Assembly: GCA_030180135.1 (NCBI GenBank)
Contig: CM058240.1
Location: 72,411,581 to 72,475,580, forward strand
Length of the DNA: 64,000 nucleotides
Direction: 5' to 3'
From: Orychophragmus violaceus
Lineage: Eukaryota; Streptophyta; Magnoliopsida; Brassicales; Brassicaceae
The first letter of the stretch is position 1. Every line of letters begins with the position of its first letter. The notes under the pieces were generated by a model. That model was not told where the DNA came from. It did no database searches and saw only the letters and a list, made by a program, of their open reading frames with translations. Made by a program: the position numbers and the translations under genes. Shown here piece after piece: positions 51,296 to 62,259 of this stretch.

Positions 51296-54200
51296 TTACA
51301 TTTCAATGTCTCTAATGCCTACAGCTTCAGTCAGGAACTCGAGCTTAGGGCTTGGGAGTGGCTTTGTCAACGGATCAGCGACGTTATCATCTGTCTGAAC
51401 TCGGCTGATCTTGACTTCCTTTCTATTTATGATGTCACGTATCAAGTGAAATCTTCTTAGAACATGCTTGGATTTCTGGTGTGATCTTGGTTCCTTTGCC
51501 TGAGCTATAGCACCATTGTTATCACAAAACAGTGCCAGAGGCTCAGCCGCATCTGGTATCACACCTAGTTCAATAATGAACTTTCGCATCCAAACAGCTT
51601 CCTTCGCTGCTTCTGAGGCGGCGATATATTCAGCTTCTGTAGTGGAATCAGCAACGGTGTCTTGCTTGGAGCTTCTCCAACTGATTGCACCGCCATTCAG
51701 ACAAAAGATATAACCGGACTGTGACCGGAAATCATCTTGGTCTGTCTGGAAACTTGCGTCCGTGAATCCACTGACTTTAAGCACATCACTTCCACCGTAC
51801 ACCAAGAACTTATCCTTAGTATGTCTTAGATACTTCAGGATATTCTTTACGGCAATCCAATGGTTTTCACCTGGATTTGACTGGTATCTACTCGTCATGC
51901 TCAATGCATAAGCAACATCAGGACGAGTACAGATCATGGCATACATGACAGATCCTATTGCAGATGCATAAGCAATATTCTTCATGCGCTCAAGCTCAGC
52001 AGCCGTCGTAGGGCTCTGCTTCTTGCTTAGCGTTGTGCCATGTACCATTGGCGTGAAGCCCTTCTTGGAATCTTTCATGCTGAATCTTTGTAGGACTTTG
52101 TCAATGTATGAATCTTGACACAAGCCTATCAGCCTTCTAGATCTATCCCGGTAGATCCTGATTCCAAGAACGTATGCGGCTTCACCCATGTCTTTCATGG
52201 AAAAACAACTTCCAAGCCAGTCCTTTACAGACTTCAGCATTGGAACGTCGTTTCCGAGAAGCAGTATGTTATCGACATACAGAATAAGAAATACTATCTT
52301 GCTCCCACTAGTTTTCTTATACACGCATTGTTCTTCTTCGTTTCTGATGAAGTCAAATTGCTTGATCGCTTCATCAAAACGAAGATTCCAGCTCCTCGAA
52401 GCTTGCTTCAATCCATAAATGGATTTATGAAGCTTGCATACTTTCCCAGCATTCTTTGGATCTATGTAACCGTCAGGTTGTGTCATATACACATCCTCTT
52501 CCAGAATTCCATTCAGGAAGGCGGTTTTCACGTCCATCTGCCAAATTTCATAATCATGAAAAGCTGCAGTTGCTAGTAGAATCCGAATAGATTTCATCAT
52601 AGCCACTGGTGAATAGGTTTCATCATAATCCACACCGTGAACTTGTCTGAAACCTTTTGCCACCAACCTGGCTTTATAAATCTGGACATTTCCATCCACG
52701 TCAATCTTCTTCTTGAAGATCCATTTGCACTCGATGGCTTTTACACCAGCGGGTAAGTCAACCAACGAAAACACTTGGTTGACCGACATGGAGTCCATTT
52801 CGGAATCAGTGGCCTTGCGCCACTTAGAGGAATCTGGGCCCATCATGGCTTGATTGAAGTTCGATGGTTCATCACCATCAATGATCAGAAGATCATGACA
52901 GTCAGTCACGAGGAATCCTTGATATCTCTCGGGTTCGTGACGGATCCTCCCGGATCTTCGAACTTCAGGTACTACAGGTTCATGCTCTACAATTTCTTGT
53001 AGGTCCTCCTGCTGCTCTTCCTCATTAGGTTGAGCAGTATCCTGTTCATCTTGAATTTCTTCAAGCAGTACCTTACTCCCACTGTCTTTCTTAGAGAGAA
53101 ACTCTCTCTCAAGAAAGTTACAATCCCGGGCAACAAAGATCTTGTTCTCGGAACGTAGATAGAAGTAATAAGCCTTGGTTTCCTTCGGATAACCAATGAA
53201 ATAGCATTTATCAGACTTTGGTGTAAGCTTGTCTGAGATTAATCTCTTGACATAGGCTTCACAACCCCAAATTCTAAGATAAGACAACACTGGAGCCAAT
53301 CCAGTCCATAATTCATATGGTGTCTTTGCTACCGCTTTCGATGGCGCTCTATTTAGAGTGAACACTGCTGTTAGCAGAGCATATCCCCAAAGGGATATTG
53401 GAAGGTCTGTGTGACTCATCATAGATCGAACCATATCCAATAAGGTCCGATTTCTCCTCTCAGACACACCATTCCATTGAGGTGTTCCAGGAGGAGTGAG
53501 TTGGGACACGATCCCACACTCTCTTAGATGATCACTGAATTCTTGGCTTAAGTATTCTCCTCCTCGGTCGGACCGAAGAGCCTTAATGCTTTTGCCAAGT
53601 TGGTTCTGTACTTCATTTTGGAATTCTCTGAACCTCTCAAAAGATTCAGACTTATGTTTCATTAAATAAACATATCCATACCTACTGAAATCATCAGTGA
53701 AGGTAATGAAGTACTGATAGTTTCCTCTTGCATTTGTGGACATTGGGCCACACACATCAGTGTGTATCAGGCCCAATAAGTCACTGGCCCTCTCGTTAGG
53801 TTTATTAAAGGGGGCCCGTGTCATTTTGCCCATCATGCAGGATTCGCATTTCTCACATGACTCAAAGTCAAATGAGCCAAGAAGTCCATTCGAATGGAGC
53901 CTCTTGATGCGTTTCTCGCTGATGTGCCCTAAACGACAATGCCATAGAAACGTTCGGTTCTCCTCATTTGGTTTGACCCGTTTGGTATTAATGTTATAAA
54001 TTGGCGCGGATTGATCGAGTATGTAAAGCCCATTCGTAAGAGGGGCAGAACCATAGAACAAATTGTTGCGATTGAAGGAACATAATTTATTCTTAACTGA
54101 AAAATCATAACCTTCCAAATCCAACAAAGAAATTGAAATAATATTCCTGCTTATAGCAGGTACAAAATAACAATTATTGAGTTCTAAAACCAATCCCGAA

Positions 54201-55273
54201 GGTAAAGACAACAAGTATGTGCCTACAGCTAGTGCTGGAACTTTCGCTCCATTCCCAACTCGTAGCTCCACTTGTCCTTGCTTCAGCCTTCTACTGTTGC
54301 TGAGTGCCTACATATTAGTACAAATATGAGCCCCACAACCAGTATCCATAACCCATGAGGTATTATCAGAAGTAGTTGTATTAACTTCTATAACAAAAAT
54401 ACCTGTCGAAGAAGTCTCGAGAGTCTTCTTCTTCAATTCCTTTAGACCTTCTTGGAATTTCTTACATTCTCTCCTCCAATGCCCTGGTTCTTTACAGAAC
54501 CTGCATATGTCAGTTGGCCCAGCCTTGGACTTGGGCTTGGGCTTTGGCGTGTCCTTGTCCGCGACTTGGACAGCCTTGGCCTTTCCCTTATCCTTAGCAG
54601 AGGATTTCTTAAACCCCTTGCCCTTTTGCACCATAAGCACATTGGGGTCCTTGGCGGTTTTCCTCAAGTTGGGCTCTGCAGTCTTGAGCATTCCGTGAAG
54701 CTCAGGCAATGTCTTACTCAAGCCATGCATATTAAAGTTCAGAATAAACTGATCATAGCTTGCAGGTAAAGACTGCAGAACGATGTCGCAGGCAAGTTCC
54801 TGGCTGATAGGGCAGTCGAGTTTCTGAAGATGATCGAGATAACCCATCATCTTCAAGACATGAGGACTCACTGCCGCATTTGCAGCCAACTTACAGTCTA
54901 AGAGGTTCTTAACTGTCTGAAACCTCTCAGTCCTTGCTTGCTCCTGAAAAAGCGATTTCAGGCTTGCCATTATCTCAATTGGTGACAACACACTCTCGAA
55001 CTGCATTTGCAGCTCAGCGGTCATTGTCGCCAACATAAGGCAATACACATCATTTTCATCTGACGAATGCTTTTCCCAAGCATTATGCAGAGTCCTGGCG
55101 GCATTGTTAGCAGGCCTCTCTGGGAGAGGATCACGAAGGACATAATCCTTCTTCTCCTGCTTGAGGACCAGTCTCAAGTTCCTTGACCACGTCAGGAAGT
55201 TCGTTCCAGTCAGCTTCTCCTTCTCGAGAACAGACCGGATTGAGAATGTGTTTTGAGTGCTTGTAGTAGTCAT
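51296..55273 (-). pseudogene. Copia B2 gag-pol, one stop and YVDN active site
   Basis: Collinear with B over all 1325 codons without a frameshift. Codon 322 (54308-54310), just after the protease motif VMDTGCGAHICTNM, is TAG where B has CAG. In the RT, codon 1002 (52268-52270) is AAC, so YVDD becomes YVDN and loses a catalytic aspartate. Either change alone should prevent autonomous activity. Gag and most of the protease could still be made. Other domains (integrase triad, RNase H STTEAEY) look intact. Because the LTRs are virtually identical, these lesions may predate insertion. Confidence 0.93.
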
Positions 55274-56967
55274 AGCTGAAATATATAGATAAAAAGGTTA
55301 TTAGTTAAAATGTTCAATATGATTAATCTCATATTAAATTTAATATGATTAATCACGCATTATATTCAATAACATTAGTTACCCTCAATAGAATATAATG
55401 ATTCCAAGATCCACATATAACTAAGATCAAAGTGGGCCACTGGCCATCACCCAACCTTAGCTTATATCGGTAAGCCCTTTGTCGGCTAATTATATCCGTG
55501 ATATAACTCTTGGTTGTGAATCTGGGCCCGAGGCCCAATCCACTCTGATGTCTCAAGGCCCGGGACTCCCGATGGCCTAGTCAAGAAAACCAGACTATAC
55601 AGTCATGTAATCATTAATGTCTGGGACTCCCAATGACATTTATGAATCACAAACCGTCTTATCCACGCAAAAGTAGACACCCCCACACTGTAAGGCCATG
55701 AATACAATTGAATGGGCTTCGACAGCTGACATAGCCTGGACAAGACATCCAACGCTTGATATTATATGAGGTTAGTAGGTTTATTAAAATTTCATCCCAA
55801 AATAGAAGATTACTATTTTGGGAAACTTTCCATTTTGGGAAACCTACTATTTTTGGAAACTTTCTAAAATTGGAAACTTTCTAAAACCGGAAACTTTCTA
55901 ACTTTAGAAATTTCTTAAAATCCAAAACATGCAAACTCAGAAACTTCTATTTTAAGAAACTTTCTAATTTCAAAATTTCGGAAACTTTAATTTAAAATCG
56001 ATTTATAATTATATAAAATAAATTTTAAATTAATCTGAAGAAAAGACTCAAATAATTGGCCCAATTGTTTTAACTTCTTGGCCCGAGGCCCAAGAATTGG
56101 TCTATGTCCAAGACATAACCCAATTGTCCAATTAAATGACATAACCGGTCTGGTTCATTAAAATTGGTCTAACCAAAATTAATTACTACGATGACCACAA
56201 TTGTCAACCGGTTATTTACTAAACCGGATTTTCTCAATTTATTTGGTCCAACCAAATCAAATTAGAAAATCCTGGTTTAGGCACAAAATCCAATTTTTCG
56301 ACTTTGGATTTCTTATCCCGGTTTAACCAGAATTTAATAAAATTATTAAATTTGTTTATTAAACCGAGACGTTTAATTTTAATAAAATTTTAAACCGAAC
56401 CTTAAACCGATCCGAACCATCACACGCAAGACCCTAACCGGTCGGGACCGTCGCAGCCAAAACATCACGTGATGCAAGCATCACGTGATCGTACGGACGG
56501 CGTGGGACGATCGACGTTCGGGTCGTTGCTCGGCCTCGGTCACGCGGGACAGTCCTGGCCGAGATGCGATCGGGACGGAGAGGCTGGTCGAGAGCGATCG
56601 GGATGAGGCGTGCGATCGCGATGATCCACTCGGCCCTCGGTCTCGACTGCGGTGCGGGACGACGAGGCAACGGGACGCGATGTAAGCGACCTGCCTTGCG
56701 CCTCACGGTCGATCGATCCGACACGATCCATGCTATCGATCGATCGATACATGCGATCGGCCGAGAGATGATCCGATCGACCAAACCGGTCGCATACCAA
56801 ATCAATATAGCTTGGTCATACGATTTCAAATATGTTTAGGTTTCAATTCCTTGTTGCTTAAGTGATTTCTCTTATCAGTAGTTGATTCAAAACACATCTT
56901 AAACAAGAAAAACAATCCTAAACATGAATCTAAACAAGAAAAACCAGAACCAATAGCTCTGATACCA
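55274..56967 (-). other. Copia B2 leader with primer site
   Basis: Corresponds to the B leader: tttcag just before the ATG, gaaactttct-type tandem repeats (55820-55980) and a GC/gatcg-rich block (56430-56790). The primer site is at 56956-56967 as its complement gctctgatacca. No coding domain is seen. Confidence 0.7.
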
Positions 56968-56968
56968 C

Positions 56969-57612
56969 TGAAGGATGTTTTGGTTGTTAATCCAGATTCA
57001 ATTCTCAGATTCAACAGTTCCTAAACATGCGGATCTAGGTTCTCTTGAATAGAAACTTTATTGATCTCACCTTTTACCTGTTTATGCAGCGGAAAGAGAG
57101 AACAGGTCAGAGATCAGAGAGCCACCGAGTGATAACTCCTCCAGAGGTTCACACACGCACACCAAGCAGGAAGAAGGCTGCTAGACCAAGGGAGAGGAGG
57201 CGCAGAGAGAGAGAGAGAGAGAGGCGCGGCTAGGGCTTAGGGTTGGAGGAGAAAGAGATTTGGGTTTTAGTTTATAAAACCCTTCTCTTTCCCTTTTGGG
57301 CTTTTGGGCCCAAATACCAATCTGATTAAATCCCTTGGATTTAATCAGACCCATTAATCTCTCTCTAAGTACGACAAATGCCTGGCACTTTTACCGTACT
57401 TCTGCTAAGCCGTTCCTACACATTTTCCTGTTAGCTTAGGCGTGTGACCCATATGGGATCATATAATAAAGGCAATAAGTCCAAGACTTATAGATCATGA
57501 GCGGACTCTAGCAAGCCATCATGACCCCCAGTATTATATGACTTATGTCTGATCATTGACATACTCTTACTTTCTAGAGACAGTACCGAGATTACTGGAC
57601 ACAATTCCAACA
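56969..57612 (-). repeat. 5' LTR of copia B2
   Basis: A 644-bp LTR with two extra bases in the GA run relative to 49805-50446. It is followed by the gtaca target duplication in A3 coding sequence. Confidence 0.92.
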
Positions 57613-60428
57613 GTACACAAGATGAGCTTTACCTCCTTGAAGACACTTTTCCAAGCAACCCGGATACCTTAGCTTTTAAATCCTGTTTTTCTTTCAATCA
57701 AAATGTCCTATGGCATGCTAGACTAGGACATCCTCATGCTCGTGCTTTGAACTTAATGTTGCCTAATGTCAGCTTTGATCATTCAACCTGTGAAGCTTGT
57801 ATTCTTGGCAAACATTGTAGAACTATCTTTCCTAAATCAACTACTATCTATGAACATTGATTTGATCTTGTGCACTCTGATGTTTGGACTTCACCCTGTC
57901 TTTCTAGAGATAGAAACAAGTATTTTGTGACCTTCATAGATGAAAAATCAAAATATACTTGGGTAACATTGCTGCCATCTAAAGATAGGGTGTTTGATGC
58001 ATTTTTAAACTTTCAAAACTATGTTACTAATCAGTTTAATGCCAAGATTAAAGTGTTTAGATCAGATAATGGAGGAGAATACACAAGCCAAAGATTCAAA
58101 GCTCACTTGAACAAGTATGGAATCCTGCATCAAACAAGCTGCCCTCATACTCCTCAACAAAATGGTGTGGCTGAAAGGAAGAATAGACATCTAATGGAGG
58201 TTGCTAGGTCTATGATGTTCCACACCAATGTTCCTAAGAGTTTTTTGGGAGATGCAGTGTTGGCAGCATGCTATCTTATCAACAGGATCCCAACTAGAGT
58301 CCTTCAAGACATTTCACCATATGAGGTATTGAACAAAGCCAAACCATTTATTGAACATTTACGTGTGTTTGGTTGTGTTTGTTTTGTGTATATCTCAGGA
58401 GATCAAAGGAATAAACTAGATGCTAAGAGCACAAGATGTATGTTTCTTGGATACTCCACAACTCAGAAGGGCTACAAGTGTTTTGATCCAAGCAACAACA
58501 TGACCTATGTTTCAAGGGATGTTAAGTTCATTGAGGGGCAGAGATACTATGAGAAGAGGGATTGGGAAGGTTTGAAGGATCTCTCAAGATCACCCTCTGA
58601 TTTGGCTACGAGTGTGAAGTACTTGTTGGATCACTTGGGAAATGACACCCCACGGCCAGAGACGCCTGAAACAACTACCCAAGAAGCTCAACAAGAGGAT
58701 ACTGAACCAGCAACACACACACATGAACCGGCTGAAGCTCAAGAAGATACTCTACCTCAAGATCAGAACCAAGTGGACTTGGATATGAATGAGGATGAGA
58801 CGGCTTATCAAGAGGCAGTGGGTAATGAGGAAGTGGTTGAGCAACAGGTTGAACAACAGGTTCAGCAACTCAGGAGGAGCACTAGGGAAAAGAAAGATCC
58901 ATCAGAATGGATGAAGACAAGAGTCTACTACAACAACCAAGCAGTAGCTCATCCTAGTCAGTCTATTTGTTCTATTGACTTGCTACCATCTAGTCACAAG
59001 GCCTTTCTTGGAAAGATTGAGCTAAACCAGGTTCCTAAGACTTATGAAGAGGCTGAGGGTATCAAGGTTTGGATGGATGCAGTAAAGGATGAGAAAGAAG
59101 CTATGGAGAGGAACCACACGTGGATTGTGGAAAAGCTGCCAAAAAGGAAGAAGACTGTTAGCTCTAAATGGGTCTTCACAATCAAGTATAAAAGCAATTG
59201 AGACATAGAGAGGTACAAGGCAAGGCTAGTAGCAAGGGGATTCACTCAAACTTATGGAGAAGACTATACGGATACCTTTGCACCAGTGGCTAAACTTCAT
59301 ACAGTGAGAGTTACATTGAGCTTAGCCACAAACCTCTCATGGAATCTATGGCAAATGGATGTGAAGAATGCTTTTCTACAAGGTGAACTTGAGGAGGAAG
59401 TATATATGACTCCACCACCAGGATTGAAACACTTATGTAAGGATGGTGAGGTATTGAGGCTGAGAAGGGCGATTTATGGCTTGAAGCAATCACCAAGAGC
59501 TTAGTACCATAAGCTCAGTCATACACTTATGGACCATGGTTTCAAGAAGTCTCAATCTGATCACACATTGTTCACACTTCAAAGTGCTCTAGGAGTGGTG
59601 GTAGTTCTGATTTATGTGGATGATTTGATTATCACAGGAAGTGATAATGATGGGATTCAATCCACAAAGGCTTACCTCAAGAGTTCCTTTGATATTAAAG
59701 ACCTTGGTGAGTTGAAGTACTTCTTGGGCATTGAAGTATGCAGATTCAATGATGGATTGTTTCTGTCCCAAAGGAAGTATGTTAAAGACTTGTTGACAGA
59801 AACAAGTATGCAAGATTGCAAGATTGCAAAGACTCCTCTTGAAGATGGCTACCAAGTCAATAGAAAGGGGGAGAAATCTGATGAAGTCAAGTTCAAGGAT
59901 GTCTCATTGTATAGGAGGCTGGTTGGGAAGCTTATCTACCTCACTCTCACAAGACCAGATTTATGCTTTGCTGTGAATCAAGTTAGCCAACATATGCAAT
60001 CACCCACAGTGTATCATTGGAGTTTGATTGAGAGGATCCTCAGATATCTCAAAGGATCAACTGGACAGGGTATTTGGATGGGTAAGAATGAAAGCACAGA
60101 AATTGTTGGCTATTGTGATGCAGATTGGGCTGGTGATAAGAGTGATAGGAGATCAACAACCGGCTATTGCACCTTCATTGAAGGCAACTTGGTAACTTGG
60201 AAGACAAAGAAGCAGAAGGTGGTATCTTGTTCTAGTGTTGAAGCTGAGTATATGGCAATGAGGAAGCTTGCAACCGAGTTAACATGGCTGAAGGCTTTGC
60301 TTAAGGACTTTGGCATAGAGCAATCAAGTCCAATCACCTTCCATTGTGACAACCAGGCTGCTATTCACATTGCAACCAACTCAGTGTTTCATGAGAGGAC
60401 AAAACACATTGAGATTGATTGTCACAAG
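57613..60428 (+). pseudogene. Copia A3 integrase-RT-RNase H part with three stops
   Basis: Continues A3 after B2, homologous to A from QDELYLLED to TKHIEIDCHK in RNase H. In-frame stops lie at 57858 (TGA for a cysteine codon), 59199 (TGA for glycine in YKSNGDIERY) and 59502 (TAG for tryptophan in SPRAWYHK). The integrase triad, YVDD and EAEY are otherwise present. The frame is cut by the E2 LTR at 60429. Confidence 0.92.
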
Positions 60429-61637
60429 TGATGAGGTCATCAGAACCAAACCAAACCAGGCGCTGACTGACTCAATCACTGACTCAACCACTACGTCAAG
60501 CAGCGCAAGGAGATCAAGAGAAATCAAAGCCACGATGAGTTCTGATCCAACACAAGGCATATGAATGATTATACATCCAACAATCAATCCTAAGAAGACA
60601 TATGACCCAGGAGGAATCATAACACATGAAGAAGAGATTATGGAGCCGAGAAGATCCAACAAGGCGTATGAGCTTATCTTAGCTCAAGTGGATACCAAGG
60701 TCCAGACATCTAGCTCAGCTCATCATCAGCATGCCACTAAGAAGAGTCATCCCCAAAAGATGACACAAGAAGAAGATATCGAAAAGGAGCTAACCATATG
60801 TAGCATCACAACTAGATCAGCGGATAACTCAACGACTAGCTCTACAGACTTGCCATATATGGAAGCATTCACATTTGGAAGGTCAATTCAGCACCAAACC
60901 TTTACCTATCAAAACTACAGTGTTTTGAGCTCCTTTCCATCAAGTCCAGACGTCCTTAGCTGCACAAGACCACACAAGATTCTCCATAACTTCAACAAGT
61001 CATACTTACCATTTTTGGAGAAGAAGGAGATCAAACACCAACGGCTTCTTTCCAAGAATGAAAGCCACAAATTGTTTGTCAATCAAGCTGTCCCAAGGAT
61101 CCTCACTTATCCCTTGAAACCATCCAGATACAAAGAAAGCAACAAGATCAAGGATCCTCACCAAAATCAGCTCCAACGGCTAGTTTCCTTTAAGTTTGCG
61201 ATTTCTTGTTCAAGGTCAATATGACCGTTAGTTTAAGTCCTATAAAGTCTCATTGTATTGTTCATTTGTAAATCACCTTTCAATCAACTAAGTTTATACA
61301 AAAGAATTCAGTTTCTTCTTTTCAAAGAGTGTCTTTGAAGTTTCGTGTCTTAGGATTCATTTGTGTGATTCAAGTGTCTCCAAAGATTATTGGATTAGGA
61401 TTGCTTGTGTGATTCAAGCAGTACTGATTCAACCACAGATTGAGAGAGTCAATCAGCCCATCGAACAAGCGAGTTGTTCATCTCATCCATTCATCTTTCC
61501 ATTTAATCATCTCAACGTCCTTCCTAAGGAGTCTAGAGACCCACGGTTGGATCCATCTCACCACATCATAACCCACGATCTAGAAGAGAGCGACTTCAGT
61601 CCCTGTTCTACGTCAAACACGCTTCCATCTTGCATCA
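60429..61637 (+). repeat. 5' LTR of gag-only element E2
   Basis: A 1209-bp LTR from TGATGAGG to TTGCATCA, homologous to the E LTR at both ends but strongly diverged in the middle. The TATA box tataaag is at 61241-61247. The reading frame equivalent to the E protein C-terminus is open from the LTR start to 61224 except for one TGA (60562-60564), and keeps RLLSKNES and LTYPLKPSRYKES. The inserted A3 sequence ends in acaag, the likely target duplication. Confidence 0.85.
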
Positions 61638-61639
61638 TC

Positions 61640-61984
61640 TGGTATCAGAGCCGAAAGGTTCCTAATCAGGTGTATTCTATCCTTTACCTTTCGGTTATTG
61701 CATTTATATTTCTGTTTTCATTGCATCTTTAGAATAAAAACCCATAAAAATTGTTTTGTGTTCTTTTGTTTTAGTTCTTGTTTTGTTTTATAAAAACCAG
61801 AAAAAGTTTTAAAAAGAAAGAGGAGAAGTTTTCATTGTTTGATTCGATTTCTTAAACCAAAAGCAAAAAAAAAATTGTTATTTCCATATTAGTTTTTGTG
61901 TTTTCAAATTAAAAAAAAAAAAAAGATTTCGAAATATTTAGATCCTTAAAAGATATTCTAGTTTCTATATTTGTTTAAATCTTG

Positions 61985-62015
<31 letters not shown>

Positions 62016-62259
62016 TCCGAAATTTTCTAAATATTTTCAAACTTCCTAAAGATTTTCTATATCTTCCTAAATCGGTTTTCAACTTTTTCGAAAAGTTTTG
62101 AATCCTAAATTGATTTCAAGCTGTTTAGAACCGTGTGTTAAGTGTATAGTTGCTTGTGATTTGAACAATTGCAACTACTTGTTCAAGAGCTTAAGATAAC
62201 TAACTTCAGAACATATTGATACACTTCTAGCTTATTGTTTCAGGTATTGAATCATTGAC
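61640..62259 (+). other. E2 primer site and intron-like leader
   Basis: The primer site tggtatcagagcc is at 61640-61652. The donor atcag/gtgtat is at 61670 and the acceptor gtttcag/gta at 62243, matching element E. The filler is rich in A and T homopolymers, including a run of about 25 A near 61988-62012. Confidence 0.6.

Larger units (their letters stand above)
49805..57612 (-). mobile_element. Copia element B2, minus strand, near-intact
   Basis: Target duplication gtaca (49800-49804 and 57613-57617). LTRs are 49805-50446 (642 bp) and 56969-57612 (644 bp). The only difference I find is a two-base GA-microsatellite indel, so insertion is very recent. It is a sister of element B with the same ORF length, but the ORF carries a premature stop and an altered RT active site. 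Confidence 0.94.
47828..60428 (+). mobile_element. Copia element A3, decayed, interrupted by B2 and E2
   Basis: A relative of element A. The 5' LTR is at 47828-48200, the primer site at 48201. Gag-pol is split by B2 (49805-57612) and then cut at 60428 by E2, whose far end is outside the window. The A3 3' part should therefore continue beyond 64000. Target duplications of both guests (gtaca; probably acaag) support insertion rather than deletion. Confidence 0.88.

Noticed and set aside
60346..60564. ORF bridging copia A3 and the E2 LTR as a fusion gene
   Set aside because: It is in a different frame from A3 RNase H and arises by chance at the insertion junction; only its LTR part matches the E protein frame.
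61988..62012. Poly(A) run as a retroposon tail
   Set aside because: It lies inside the E2 leader, where element E also has several A-runs, and no target duplication or retroposon body adjoins it.
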